NCBI GenBank assembly: GCA_013286305.1
Contig: JABDFW010000006.1
Location: 7,422-71,193, forward strand
Source: Bacteroidota bacterium
GTDB lineage: Bacteria > Bacteroidota > Bacteroidia > Chitinophagales > Chitinophagaceae
DNA length: 63,772 nt
Direction of reading: 5' to 3'
How positions within the stretch are numbered: the stretch's first letter is position 1; the number at the start of each line of letters is the position of its first letter. A model generated the notes under the pieces. The model had not been told where the DNA came from, ran no database searches, and worked only from the letters and a program-made list of their open reading frames with translations. Of this stretch, positions 42,825-51,153 are shown piece by piece. A program made the translations under genes and the position numbers.

Positions 42825-43451
42825 TTATTTTGTTCCAAGAGATTTAAATAAGAACCCTTTTTTGGTAAAATGGCCAAGTACACGGGGCAGGGCATAGCTT
42901 AACCGGTTAAAAGCCTTAGCGCTATCGTGAAAAACGATTATAGAACCTGGTTTTGCGTTGTTTACCACATTTTTAAGGCAGTCTTCAGGAGAAATAGAGG
43001 CATCAAAATCGCCGCTTAAAACATCCCACATAATTATTTTAAACTGGCTATCCCGCTGTAATACCTTTGACTGAAAACGTGTTATCCTTCCATAGGGTGG
43101 GCGAAACAATTGGGATTTGATATGCTTTGCCGCTTCCAAAATATTTTGCAGGTAAGCATCACCGTTCGTTTTCCAGCCATTTAAATGGTCGTTTGTATGA
43201 TTACCGGCTGCATGGCCTTCTTCCAAAATTCTTTTATAAACAGCAGCATTATTCACCACATTTTTTCCAATACAAAAAAAGGTTGCTTTGGCGTTGTACA
43301 GTTTCAATTGATCTAATACAAAGGCAGTGGCCGTTTCGTGCGGGCCATCGTCAAAAGTCAGGTACAATGTTTTATCCCCGGCAGGCATATCCCATACCAG
43401 TTTGGGATACATTTTTTTTAGCCACCACGGCGTTTTTACGAGATAAAACAT
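42825..43451 (-). CDS. Polysaccharide deacetylase family protein (NodB-like)
   Basis: 208 residues from the ATG at 43451 (MFYLVKTPWWLKKMYP); a longer frame to 43508 is less likely. The NodB motifs are LTFDDGPHE (Asp34-Asp35, residues 31-39), GNHTNDH (His85, His89) and LFRPPYGR; a C-terminal GSIIVFHDS carries the last motif His. It removes N-acetyl groups from a cell-wall or surface polysaccharide. The first helix may anchor it in the membrane. Stand-alone gene. Confidence 0.93.
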   Translation of the reverse strand: MFYLVKTPWWLKKMYPKLVWDMPAGDKTLYLTFDDGPHETATAFVLDQLKLYNAKATFFCIGKNVVNNAAVYKRILEEGHAAGNHTNDHLNGWKTNGDAYLQNILEAAKHIKSQLFRPPYGRITRFQSKVLQRDSQFKIIMWDVLSGDFDASISPEDCLKNVVNNAKPGSIIVFHDSAKAFNRLSYALPRVLGHFTKKGFLFKSLGTK

Positions 43452-43678
43452 GCTGTAAAAATAAGGGAAAGTAACGCCTTTTATCTTAGTAACCCGGCCG
43501 TGCAACAAGTGAACAGGCTTTTTATAAAAGGTATTTACGTGCTTTTTAAACTAACCGTTATACTTTGATGCTTACAAAGAATTTAGTGTATGTTTTACAC
43601 TTTTGTATTGTTTAATTAGTTTTATGTAGATTAGCTGTTAATTATTGGTTACCCTTTTTAATTTTTCTTCGATTGCTT

Positions 43679-44383
43679 ATGACAAGATATTCACGCCAAA
43701 CAAGGATATTGGTTGCTGTAGATTGCATAATTTTTGGATTTGACGGACAGGAACTAAAGCTGTTGCTGGTAAAGCGTCATATTGAGCCCGAAAAAGGCAA
43801 CTGGAGCCTGATGGGAGGCTTTGTAGAGCCCGGCGAAAGTTTTGAATGCGCTGCAACAAGGGTACTGAAAAAACTTACCGGTTTGGAGAATGTTTATATG
43901 GAACAATTGTCAGCATTTGGCGACCCCGAACGCGACCCTATAGAACGTACCGTTTCTGTTGCTTATTTCAGCCTTATAGATATTAATAAATATATTCAGC
44001 AAATAAGCCATGAGTACGATGCCGAATGGTTTCCTATAAAAAAATTACCTGAAGTAATATTCGATCACAGTAATATGATTGAAATGGCAAAAGAGAAGCT
44101 ACGCTATAAAGCGGCTTTTCACCCCATATTATTTGAGCTGCTGCCCGAAAAATTTACATTGCCCCAACTGCAAAGCCTGTATGAAGGTATTTATGACGCT
44201 GCCTTGGATAAGCGCAATTTCAGCAGGAAAATTTTATCTACAACCTTGTTGGTAAAACAAAAAGATAAAGAAAAAGAAACTTCAAAAAGGGGCGCATTTT
44301 ATTATAAACTTGACCGGAAAAAATACGCGAATAAATTTAATGCCTTTCTTAATTTTATTCCCAATCCTCAGAAATTAAAATAG
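43679..44383 (+). CDS. NrtR-like transcriptional regulator with inactive Nudix domain
   Basis: 234 residues from the ATG at 43679. The N-terminal Nudix fold (residues about 8-145) has a box GGFVEPGESFECAATRVLKKLTGL (residues 46-69). The REUxEE core reads RVLKKL, so all three acidic residues are lost and hydrolysis is unlikely. The C-terminal winged helix (about 150-225, FTLPQLQSLYEGIYDAALDKRNFSRKI) matches NrtR/AraR-type repressors, in which a dead Nudix domain senses a sugar or nucleotide ligand. Target genes are not obvious; no NAD or arabinose genes are adjacent. Confidence 0.88.
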   Translation: MTRYSRQTRILVAVDCIIFGFDGQELKLLLVKRHIEPEKGNWSLMGGFVEPGESFECAATRVLKKLTGLENVYMEQLSAFGDPERDPIERTVSVAYFSLIDINKYIQQISHEYDAEWFPIKKLPEVIFDHSNMIEMAKEKLRYKAAFHPILFELLPEKFTLPQLQSLYEGIYDAALDKRNFSRKILSTTLLVKQKDKEKETSKRGAFYYKLDRKKYANKFNAFLNFIPNPQKLK

Positions 44384-44543
44384 TGCAGGCCATTGGTTTA
44401 GTGCAATATTTTTAATTGCAACCCTGCAATGGCTTTTATATATTAGCATAGAGTTTTGGCATTTTGTGAAAATAAAACTGCTATTTCTTTTTATACTCAC
44501 CAAACAGTATTAATAAATTCCCCATCAAGCTTAAATTTTATAT

Positions 44544-45053
44544 ATGCCTGAAACATTTACATACGATTGGTCACGCTTTGTAAAAAGAATGAACATAAGG
44601 GCTGAAATAAGCGAAGTTTATAAAGCCTGGGCAACCCGCGAAGGGCTTGAACAATGGTTTTTGCGTTATGCAGGTTTTACAGCAAAAGATAAAACCCCGC
44701 GTGATCGTCACCAATTTGTGCAGGAGGGCGATACCTACGAATGGCTTTGGCATGGTTATGATGACAGCACTGTTGAAAGCGGAGAAATACTGGAGGCGAA
44801 TGGAAAGGACGTATTGAAATTCATTTTTGGAAAAGCAGGAGTTGTAACAGTAACTATAAAAGCAGAGCACAATGAAACCATAGCTGAATTGCTGCAGGAA
44901 CATATACCCGCAGATGAAAAGGGCAACGCTTATTTTCATGTAGGTTGCAGTACCGGGTGGGTGTTTTACCTTACCAATTTAAAATCAATACTTGAAGGCG
45001 CTCATGACCTGCGCAATAAAAATATAGCGCTTAAGAATGTTGTAACTGCGTAA
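44544..45053 (+). CDS. SRPBCC domain (AHSA1-like) protein
   Basis: 169 residues. The START/Bet v1-like fold is suggested by IRAEISEVYKAWATREGLEQWFL (residues about 17-39), VEGxI-type central strands (DTYEWLWHGYDDSTVESGEI) and the C-terminal long helix CSTGWVFYLTNLKSILEG. AHSA1-like SRPBCC proteins bind hydrophobic ligands or act in stress-related roles; function is not defined. Stand-alone gene, convergent with the next. Confidence 0.88.
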   Translation: MPETFTYDWSRFVKRMNIRAEISEVYKAWATREGLEQWFLRYAGFTAKDKTPRDRHQFVQEGDTYEWLWHGYDDSTVESGEILEANGKDVLKFIFGKAGVVTVTIKAEHNETIAELLQEHIPADEKGNAYFHVGCSTGWVFYLTNLKSILEGAHDLRNKNIALKNVVTA

Positions 45054-45058
45054 GAAGC

Positions 45059-45085
45059 GGCTTAAAAAGATAATGCCTTTAAGCC
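45059..45085 (+). terminator. Possible terminator hairpin between convergent genes
   Basis: GGCTTAAA (45059-45066) and TTTAAGCC (45078-45085) form an 8-bp stem with an 11-base loop, six bases after the SRPBCC stop. The downstream tract is AT-rich but not a clean T-run. Confidence 0.3.
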
Positions 45086-45139
45086 TTAAGCAATAAAATT
45101 ATATAGTTGCTTTGGCAGCGTTTTAGCAGGTAATAATAG

Positions 45140-45505
45140 TTAACCCTTTTTTTTACTTTTTGTGGGCTTTGGCTTTACTGAGCTTACGTATTTATAGCTT
45201 AAGTCAAAATATTTTTTCAGCTCGCTTGTTTTTTGCAAAAGGCTGTCAGGAACTGCAACATATTCCTTTTGCACAATACCATACGCAACAGTCAATGTAG
45301 TTTTATATTTTTCCAAAAAGGTGGTTCTTATATCTTCCGGCAACCTAAGGTTTAAGGCGCCTTCTTTAGATAAATAACTGTACATATTCCCGTTAACCGA
45401 AGTGTAAGGCATGGTATCGCCTTTGAGTATTGCATTCGGGTTAGTTTCAACCAGCTTTGTGTAAAGCTCAATTTTGTCCTCACGCGAAATACTTTGTTTT
45501 GCCAT
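45140..45505 (-). CDS. TfoX-like conserved hypothetical protein (121 aa)
   Basis: 121 residues, cytoplasmic. Conserved pieces are MPYTSVNGNMYSYLSKEGALNLRLPEDIRTTF (about residues 31-62) and KKYFDLSYKYVSSVKPKPTKSKKKG at the end. The pattern of a short alpha/beta domain with NGxMxxxLxKEGxLxLRL resembles TfoX N-terminal domain proteins common in Bacteroidota. The basic C-terminal tail suggests nucleic-acid contact, which is inference. Function unknown. Confidence 0.78.
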   Translation of the reverse strand: MAKQSISREDKIELYTKLVETNPNAILKGDTMPYTSVNGNMYSYLSKEGALNLRLPEDIRTTFLEKYKTTLTVAYGIVQKEYVAVPDSLLQKTSELKKYFDLSYKYVSSVKPKPTKSKKKG

Positions 45506-45721
45506 ATTTATAAAATTAAATATTGGTTATAAGCAGAAATGCCGGCAGTTAAGTTGAATAACTTTTAAAATTAATAATAATCCAGTGTTAAAAAAACAGC
45601 CTTTCTTAAGGCAAGTACAGCCACTGGCATTTAAAAGTTTTGCGAAAACCCAAATGAATAAGCAGGAAATGTTTAAAACCATTATTTTTGCAATCCTTTT
45701 AATAGAGGCTTCTAAATTAAT

Positions 45722-45793
45722 GGTCCCGTAGTTCAATGGATAGAATAGAAGTTTCCTAAACTTTAGATACAGGTTCGATTCCTGTCGGGACTA
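45722..45793 (+). tRNA. tRNA-Arg (anticodon CCT)
   Basis: 72 bases. The acceptor stem GGTCCCG (45722-45728) pairs with CGGGACT (45786-45792, one G:U), discriminator A. The D-arm is GTTCAATGGATAGAAT, the anticodon loop TTCCTAA carries CCT, and the T-arm is ACAGGTTCGATTCCTGT. The CCT isoacceptor gene is a frequent integration target in Bacteroidota, and unusual direct repeats follow it. Confidence 0.96.
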
Positions 45794-45826
45794 CTATAAA
45801 ACTATATATCATATAGTTATAAGAAT

Positions 45827-45857
45827 AAACCAACTCTAATTCAGGGTTGGTTTTTTT
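45827..45857 (+). terminator. Terminator of tRNA-Arg
   Basis: AAACCAAC (45827-45834) pairs with GTTGGTTT (45846-45853), and the T-run continues to 45857. It lies 34 bases after the tRNA end. Confidence 0.7.
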
Positions 45858-45859
45858 AT

Positions 45860-45949
45860 TTCAGGACAATTTCAGGACAATTATTTGGTATTTACTACAC
45901 AATCACTTCCTGTTAAATTCAATTAAACCCAATTAAATACAATTAATAA
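45860..45949. repeat. att-like direct repeats downstream of tRNA-Arg
   Basis: TTCAGGACAAT occurs twice in tandem (45860-45870, 45871-45881). Further on, three 10-base units CAATTAAACC, CAATTAAATA and CAATTAATAA follow head to tail (45920-45949). This could be an integrase arm-site remnant, a decayed attachment site or simple AT-rich drift. No integrase gene is in the window. Confidence 0.4.
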
Positions 45950-46027
45950 TCATTAGTTTAACCTTGATTACTATAAACTAACCTCTATTAAAATTAATAA
46001 TTTTATCCAATTTAAATCCATTAACAT

Positions 46028-46035
46028 TAGATTTG
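46028..46035 (+). promoter_or_regulatory. -7 element (TAGATTTG) for the methyltransferase gene
   Basis: Matches TAnnTTTG, 52 bases before the ATG at 46088. No clear -33 element. Confidence 0.35.
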
Positions 46036-46087
46036 TGTAATCTCCATTAAGCAAAATATCCTAAGAAATAAATAAAAAACCAGAATA

Positions 46088-46717
46088 ATGTCTAACTCTC
46101 TCATAAATACATTACGGAGAAAAAGTAAAACCTTGTGGATAGATTTTTACATTCAACGAAAATCCCTGCGGGGAACAGTAGCTAGTTTAGACGGAAATAA
46201 AATGATGTATGATACTGCCAGTACCAGCTATGATATGATTAAAATTATTTTTTTTAATTATTTTAAATTAGCTGATAGAGATATAATTGTTGATGTCGGC
46301 TGTGGTAAGGGCAGAGTATTTAATTATTTGCTTTACAGGGGCCTTACGAACAAAATGATTGGTTATGAAATCAATGAGATGGTTGCTAATGAATTAAAAC
46401 AAAATCTGTCCCGATACAAGAATGTTGAAATTTTAAGTGAAAACATATTTGAGAATTTTCCAACACATGCTAATGTTTTCTATATGTTTAATCCGTTTAA
46501 GGAGGGTATGATGCAGGATTTTAAAGAGTGTATTTGGAAAATGAAAGATAATAACCCGGTAATATTATACTATAATCCAACTTGTTTAAATGTTTTCGAT
46601 GATAACAGGTTTGTTTATGACATAAAAACAATATCAGGTATTATGAATGATTCGAAACAAGCCGGATGGCATTATGATAAACTGGCTATCATAAGGATAA
46701 AACCTGTAAATAGTTAG
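46088..46717 (+). CDS. Class I SAM-dependent methyltransferase
   Basis: 209 residues. The SAM-binding motif I is IVDVGCGKGRVFNYLLYRG (residues about 67-85), with motif II-like VEILSENIFENFP and the post-motif NVFYMFNPFKEGM (NPF at the catalytic-loop position, which in some families marks N-methylation of amides or bases). The substrate is not evident. The gene is clearly more AT-rich than its neighbours and lies between the tRNA-Arg repeats and the AhpD-like gene, so it may be a horizontally acquired cargo gene. Stand-alone. Confidence 0.75.
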   Translation: MSNSLINTLRRKSKTLWIDFYIQRKSLRGTVASLDGNKMMYDTASTSYDMIKIIFFNYFKLADRDIIVDVGCGKGRVFNYLLYRGLTNKMIGYEINEMVANELKQNLSRYKNVEILSENIFENFPTHANVFYMFNPFKEGMMQDFKECIWKMKDNNPVILYYNPTCLNVFDDNRFVYDIKTISGIMNDSKQAGWHYDKLAIIRIKPVNS

Positions 46718-46960
46718 TTACTTTATTCCTAAAATACGAGACTCCCATAATTCGCCTGTTTTACGCCCAGTGAAGCAGGCTTTTTTATATATATTATTGC
46801 AGGCATAGCTGTAAACAACCATACGATAGAAATAGGGGTAGTTTAAAACAATGCTTAAATTTGGGGCTATTAATAATTTTATTTTCTACATTTAATTTTC
46901 CTGGCTGGTGGCCCGGAGGCAAATTGAAGTTTTGTTAAAATTTATACCCTAAAAAACAAT

Positions 46961-48241
46961 ATGGTAAAAACATTAGCCGAAGGTTTAAAACCTGCATCCG
47001 TAAACTTTGAAACACTACACAAACAGTACAATCCTTTGTTAGGGCTCGTAAGAGAGTTGATAGGTATTGTTCCGAATTGCGACCCGGTCTTAGAAATATG
47101 GCCTGCAGGTTTCAGAACATATAACCTGCTTGTGCCAAACATGTTCAACTTGCCCGGCACTCTTTTCGGCAATAAGTCTTTTAAAGCATCCATGGGGCTT
47201 GCAATGTATGCGTCAAGCAAGGCAGCATGCGCCTATTGCACGGCGCATGCCTGTTCATTTGCGCTGCGCAGGGGTGCAAGCAACAATGCCATTACCGGCC
47301 AGCGCACGCCAAAGGAACAAGCTGTTGTCGCATTTGCGGAGCGCTTGTCAGCCGTACCTTCACAACTAACCCTTGCAGATGTTGAGGCAGTAAACAAGTA
47401 TTTTTCAAAGCATGAAACTGAGTGGCTGGTATATTCAATCAGCATGATGGGTTTCTTAAATAAATTTATGAATGCAATGGGTATTGAGCTGGAACAAGAG
47501 GCAATTAATGATACCGCCGCATTGCTCTCGCAAACCGGCTGGCAAGCGGGCATACACGCCACTAATGGCTATAGCTTTACCAACAACACTACACCTGAAA
47601 AAGACAATTTGTTCACCTATCTCAGGGTCCTCCGTCACGCGCCCGGCGCTGTTCTTTGGGAAAAGCAATGGGTAAAAGGTGTGCCTGCTGATTACGAAAA
47701 AGCTGCTGAATACCTTAACCAACATACTGGCTATAGCTTCCCCATTCTAAAACCAATTAGCAAGCCCCGGGTAATACGCACATTAACCGCTGCCCTTCGT
47801 GATAATCTAAGCAATCAACAAACGCACACAGGGCTTAAAATAAAAATGTTTGCCGCGGTAATTTTTAGCGGGCAGGTATTAAACAGCACGCTAACTGCCG
47901 AAATAAAAAACATGGCCAGCCATATTACTCCCGGGTTGACTGACGATAAATTTAACAGCCTGCAAGAGCTTGCACGAATAGAAATACCGGCAGAAGGGAG
48001 TGCCTGCAAGGCATTAGTGGCTGCTGTGCAACAACGATTTTTTATTACTGAAACCGAGGCTGCCTTAATGCTTTTAGCCATAGCAGCAAGCCATAGCCCC
48101 GCGCTTATTAATGGTGCTGTAATAGAAACTGTGCTAAAAATTGTTGAGCCAGCCGGTATTGTAGAAATGGTGGTGTGGCTGTCTGTTCTTCAATTGTTAA
48201 ACAGGCTAAGCAATTATTATGCTGTGGCACTCAACCCGTAA
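46961..48241 (+). CDS. Two-domain AhpD/carboxymuconolactone decarboxylase-like protein
   Basis: 426 residues, helical. The redox site CAYCTAHACSF (Cys90, Cys93, His96) is the CxxCxxH motif of AhpD-type peroxidases, with a GLAMYASSKAA helix before it. A second CMD-like half (about 260-420, LKIKMFAAVIFSGQVLNSTL; AALMLLAIAAS) lacks the CxxC, so one active site remains. AhpD-like proteins reduce peroxides with lipoyl-type donors; that role is a family-based guess here. The start at 46961 follows a 240-bp gap. Confidence 0.82.
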   Translation: MVKTLAEGLKPASVNFETLHKQYNPLLGLVRELIGIVPNCDPVLEIWPAGFRTYNLLVPNMFNLPGTLFGNKSFKASMGLAMYASSKAACAYCTAHACSFALRRGASNNAITGQRTPKEQAVVAFAERLSAVPSQLTLADVEAVNKYFSKHETEWLVYSISMMGFLNKFMNAMGIELEQEAINDTAALLSQTGWQAGIHATNGYSFTNNTTPEKDNLFTYLRVLRHAPGAVLWEKQWVKGVPADYEKAAEYLNQHTGYSFPILKPISKPRVIRTLTAALRDNLSNQQTHTGLKIKMFAAVIFSGQVLNSTLTAEIKNMASHITPGLTDDKFNSLQELARIEIPAEGSACKALVAAVQQRFFITETEAALMLLAIAASHSPALINGAVIETVLKIVEPAGIVEMVVWLSVLQLLNRLSNYYAVALNP

Positions 48242-48304
48242 AGCCTTACATTCCATTCAAGATTGTTTATTCTGAAATTTTTTTAACGAGGAAAGAGGCA
48301 CTCC

Positions 48305-49018
48305 CTATCTTTTCAGCAAACGCTGGTGCACTATCCGCATTACCATATCCCGGTAATTACGGCTCATAGGCAACGACTTGCTGCCAACCTTTATCTCGTT
48401 GCCTTCTATTGCATTTATTTTTGCAGAGTTTACGAGGTACGACTGGTGTATCTTAATAAAGTCATCCACCGGCAACTGCGACTCAAGGCTCTTCATTGTA
48501 AGGTAGGCAATTATCTTTTTGGTGTCCGTATAAATACTCACATAGTTACCAATACTCTCCGCATAGAGAATATCACTCAGCTCAATTTTCTCTATCCGCT
48601 TATCGCTCTTGATAAAAATGTAGGTAGAGGGCAGGGTGTTGGTTGCCACATTCTTCATTTGGTAATAGTCCCTTGCCTTTTGAACAGCTTTAAGAAACCG
48701 GCTAAGGGCAAAAGGCTTTAGAAGATAATCTATAATATCCAGTTCGTACCCTTCCAGGGCATATTTGGGAAAAGCAGTGGTAAGTATCACCAGCGAGTTG
48801 ATATCCATTTTTTGCAGCAACTGCAGGCCCGATACCTTTGGCATTTCAATATCAAGAAATATAATATCGGGGGTATTGTTTTTTAAAAATGTTTCTGCCT
48901 GCATGGCATTCTCAAATTTGCCCTGCATATCTAAAAAGGGTACCTGCTCCACAAATTCATTTAGTATTTTACGGGCCACGGGTTCATCATCTATAATTAT
49001 GCAACTTAGTTTTTTCAT
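48305..49018 (-). CDS. LytTR family response regulator
   Basis: 237 residues. Receiver domain at 1-120: acidic pocket IIDDEP, phospho-Asp in DIIFLDIEMPKVSG, Lys in LLKPFALSRF. LytTR DNA-binding domain at about 135-235: FIKSDKRIEKIELSDILYAESIGNYVSIYT and DFIKIHQSYLVNSAKI. It starts 4 bp inside the kinase gene (49015-49018), so kinase and regulator are translationally coupled. Together they form a LytS/LytT-type two-component system. Confidence 0.95.
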   Translation of the reverse strand: MKKLSCIIIDDEPVARKILNEFVEQVPFLDMQGKFENAMQAETFLKNNTPDIIFLDIEMPKVSGLQLLQKMDINSLVILTTAFPKYALEGYELDIIDYLLKPFALSRFLKAVQKARDYYQMKNVATNTLPSTYIFIKSDKRIEKIELSDILYAESIGNYVSIYTDTKKIIAYLTMKSLESQLPVDDFIKIHQSYLVNSAKINAIEGNEIKVGSKSLPMSRNYRDMVMRIVHQRLLKR

Positions 49019-50058
49019 GGGGTAATGGTTAGGTGAACATGATAAATGCTGTGTTCCTTTTTAATATCAAGCTTGTAATGGTCTTTATATAAAAGTTCCA
49101 GCCGCCTAACCGCGTTATTAAGGCCAATGCCGCCCGATGCAGCTTCCGCTTCATCATACGTGTTATCGCAGGTAAAATCAATGCGGCCATCTTTCTCATT
49201 CAACTCTATGGCAATGGTATTAATGGCATTGTCACCCCTTGACGCATACTTAAAAGCATTCTCCACAAAAGCCATGAATATCAGGGGCGCTATTTTAACA
49301 GCCCCGTTTTTATAGTTCACCTTCAGGGCTACTTTCATATTATCGTTGCTGCGGGCTTTTTGCAGGGCTACATAGTTTTGCAGGTACTTTATTTCTTTTT
49401 CCAACTCTATCATATCCACATCTGCCTCGTACAGGTTGTACCGCAGCAGGTCTGAGAACTGCACCATGGTATCACGCGCCTGGCTGTTGTTCATATCAAT
49501 ATAACCATAAACAGTATTCAGGCCATTAAACAGGAAATGGGGGTTTATCTGCGAGCGCAGGTATTTCAGTTCCGTTTGCAACTGGTTTATCTGTATGTTC
49601 TTAACCTGCTCCCGTTGCTCCGACCATTTTTGCGTTATATACAACATTGATGAAATAACGGTACAGCAGAGTGCGTAAATAAAATTTTCCAGGAAACCGG
49701 CGCCCGGGCCTTCGGCCTTGCTGTGAAAAATAGCACCATGAATATATTGGCTATACTTGCCGGTAAAATATGTGTACAATACAATTAAAGTAATGAGGCC
49801 GGCAATGTACATGCGAAACCGTTTCTTTTCCAGCAGGTAAGGTATTAAAAACAAGTTGTTGGCTAATATCATAAACAAAAACAGCGTAAAATGCACCAGC
49901 AATTTGGGCAAGTTGGCCATGCAATTGGCGTTGTTTGAAAAGTCGGGTTTCTCAATCACCAGCGCCCCGATATATGCGAGTATAAAAAGTAAATAAATGG
50001 TATATCGTTTCAAAACATTGCCCTGCCGGGACTTTTTAGTAAGATAAATATATTTCAT
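49015..50058 (-). CDS. LytS-type sensor histidine kinase
   Basis: 347 residues from the ATG at 50058 (MKYIYLTKKSRQG); a longer frame starts at 50106. Four membrane helices lie at about 18-130 (YLLFILAYIGALVI; LVHFTLFLFMILANNLFLIPYL). A coiled-coil linker leads to the His_kinase domain with QINPHFLFNGLNTVYGYIDM, the phosphorylation site. The HATPase domain has VPPLI-type APLIFMAFVENAFKYA and GGIGLNN. No extracellular sensory domain is present, so the signal may be membrane-related. Confidence 0.93.
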   Translation of the reverse strand: MKYIYLTKKSRQGNVLKRYTIYLLFILAYIGALVIEKPDFSNNANCMANLPKLLVHFTLFLFMILANNLFLIPYLLEKKRFRMYIAGLITLIVLYTYFTGKYSQYIHGAIFHSKAEGPGAGFLENFIYALCCTVISSMLYITQKWSEQREQVKNIQINQLQTELKYLRSQINPHFLFNGLNTVYGYIDMNNSQARDTMVQFSDLLRYNLYEADVDMIELEKEIKYLQNYVALQKARSNDNMKVALKVNYKNGAVKIAPLIFMAFVENAFKYASRGDNAINTIAIELNEKDGRIDFTCDNTYDEAEAASGGIGLNNAVRRLELLYKDHYKLDIKKEHSIYHVHLTITP

Positions 50059-50390
50059 TACTGTGACAACCGGAAATATCCGTTTGAGCCGGATGCAGGT
50101 TTTCACGAAAAATGATACAGCTATCCTGCTACTGATGCATTATATCAAATAAACTTTTTTTGCTGCCTGTTTTACTATAGTTGTATTTAATTGCTGAACT
50201 TTATAAGGCACACGCTATCAGCGTATTGTTGTATGCCTTAATGGTTTTCATGGAAAATGGTATAGTTGCGTAGAATATGTTAACGGTTATCACATAAATT
50301 TCTGTATCGCATAAACCTCATCTACTTTTATTATGTAAAAACAAAGAAGGGGTTTTTAGATCAACTTATAAATCGCTAAAAAATTGTAAT
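50059..50390. other. Divergent intergenic region, no clear features
   Basis: About 330 bp between the LytS-type kinase (minus) and DUF4395 (plus). A TACTTTTA just before the DUF4395 gene differs from the -7 consensus by one base. I saw no repeats, RNA genes or ORFs. Confidence 0.4.
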
Positions 50391-51056
50391 ATGGGTAACA
50401 CAATAAAATTTGGGGAAGATGTACCAGGCTACAATATTCCCGTTTTAAATGAAAGGGAAATAAGGGCTGCCGCGGGCATACTGTTCTTAGCCACATTCAC
50501 CTCCCTGATGCTCATCCTGTTTAACAATGATTTTGTAATGGCAAAATATGTTATAACAATATTCTTTGCCGATTTTATTATACGGGTATTTATCAGCCCA
50601 AAATTTTCTCCGTCATTAATAGTGGCGCGTTTAATAGTTAGTAACCAGGTGCCTGAATATGTTGGTGCGCAGCAAAAAAAGTTTTCATGGATCATTGGCG
50701 TAGCACTGTCAGGCATTATGTTCATTTTTATGGTGGTGGTTAATTCATACAGCCCAATAACAGGCCTTACCTGCTTAGTTTGCCTGATATTCTTGTTTTT
50801 TGAGTCTGCTTTTGGCATTTGTTTGGGGTGCAAAGTGTATGCAATGATCTATGGCGAAAAGGCGCAGTATTGCCCCGGCGAAGTTTGTGATGTAAAATCA
50901 AAACAGGATATTCAAAAAACATCGCCGGTTCAGTTTCTTATTGTTGTAATGTTTATCTCGTGCATGTTTATTGCCGGCTATCTCTTTAACAATCAGTTCA
51001 GTAAAAAACCTTATGACCTGTTTGGTATGTTCACCAATACTGCACAAACTAAATAA
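50391..51056 (+). CDS. DUF4395 domain-containing membrane protein
   Basis: 221 residues. Four hydrophobic helices (about 27-45, 52-70, 102-125, 128-150) are followed by a Cys-containing segment FGICLGCKVYAMIYGEKAQYCPGEVCD, then a last helix (about 180-200). The FGICLGC...CPGE pattern is the DUF4395 signature. The two cysteine pairs suggest thiol or sulfur chemistry, which fits the class V aminotransferase gene next to it, but that link is inference. Function unknown. Confidence 0.88.
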   Translation: MGNTIKFGEDVPGYNIPVLNEREIRAAAGILFLATFTSLMLILFNNDFVMAKYVITIFFADFIIRVFISPKFSPSLIVARLIVSNQVPEYVGAQQKKFSWIIGVALSGIMFIFMVVVNSYSPITGLTCLVCLIFLFFESAFGICLGCKVYAMIYGEKAQYCPGEVCDVKSKQDIQKTSPVQFLIVVMFISCMFIAGYLFNNQFSKKPYDLFGMFTNTAQTK

Positions 51057-51153
51057 AAGAAAGGCTAAACATTTCGGATACATACGGGTTAGTCTGTGCC
51101 AGGCACGGACGGCGGATTCTTATGGCACATTTGTACAACACGCAACAAACATT

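Noticed and set aside
45527-45736. 69-residue minus-strand frame before tRNA-Arg
   Set aside because: It overlaps the tRNA and has no conserved features.
46961-48241. Carboxymuconolactone decarboxylase as a literal function
   Set aside because: The CxxCxxH site indicates AhpD-like redox chemistry; the decarboxylase name is only the fold family.
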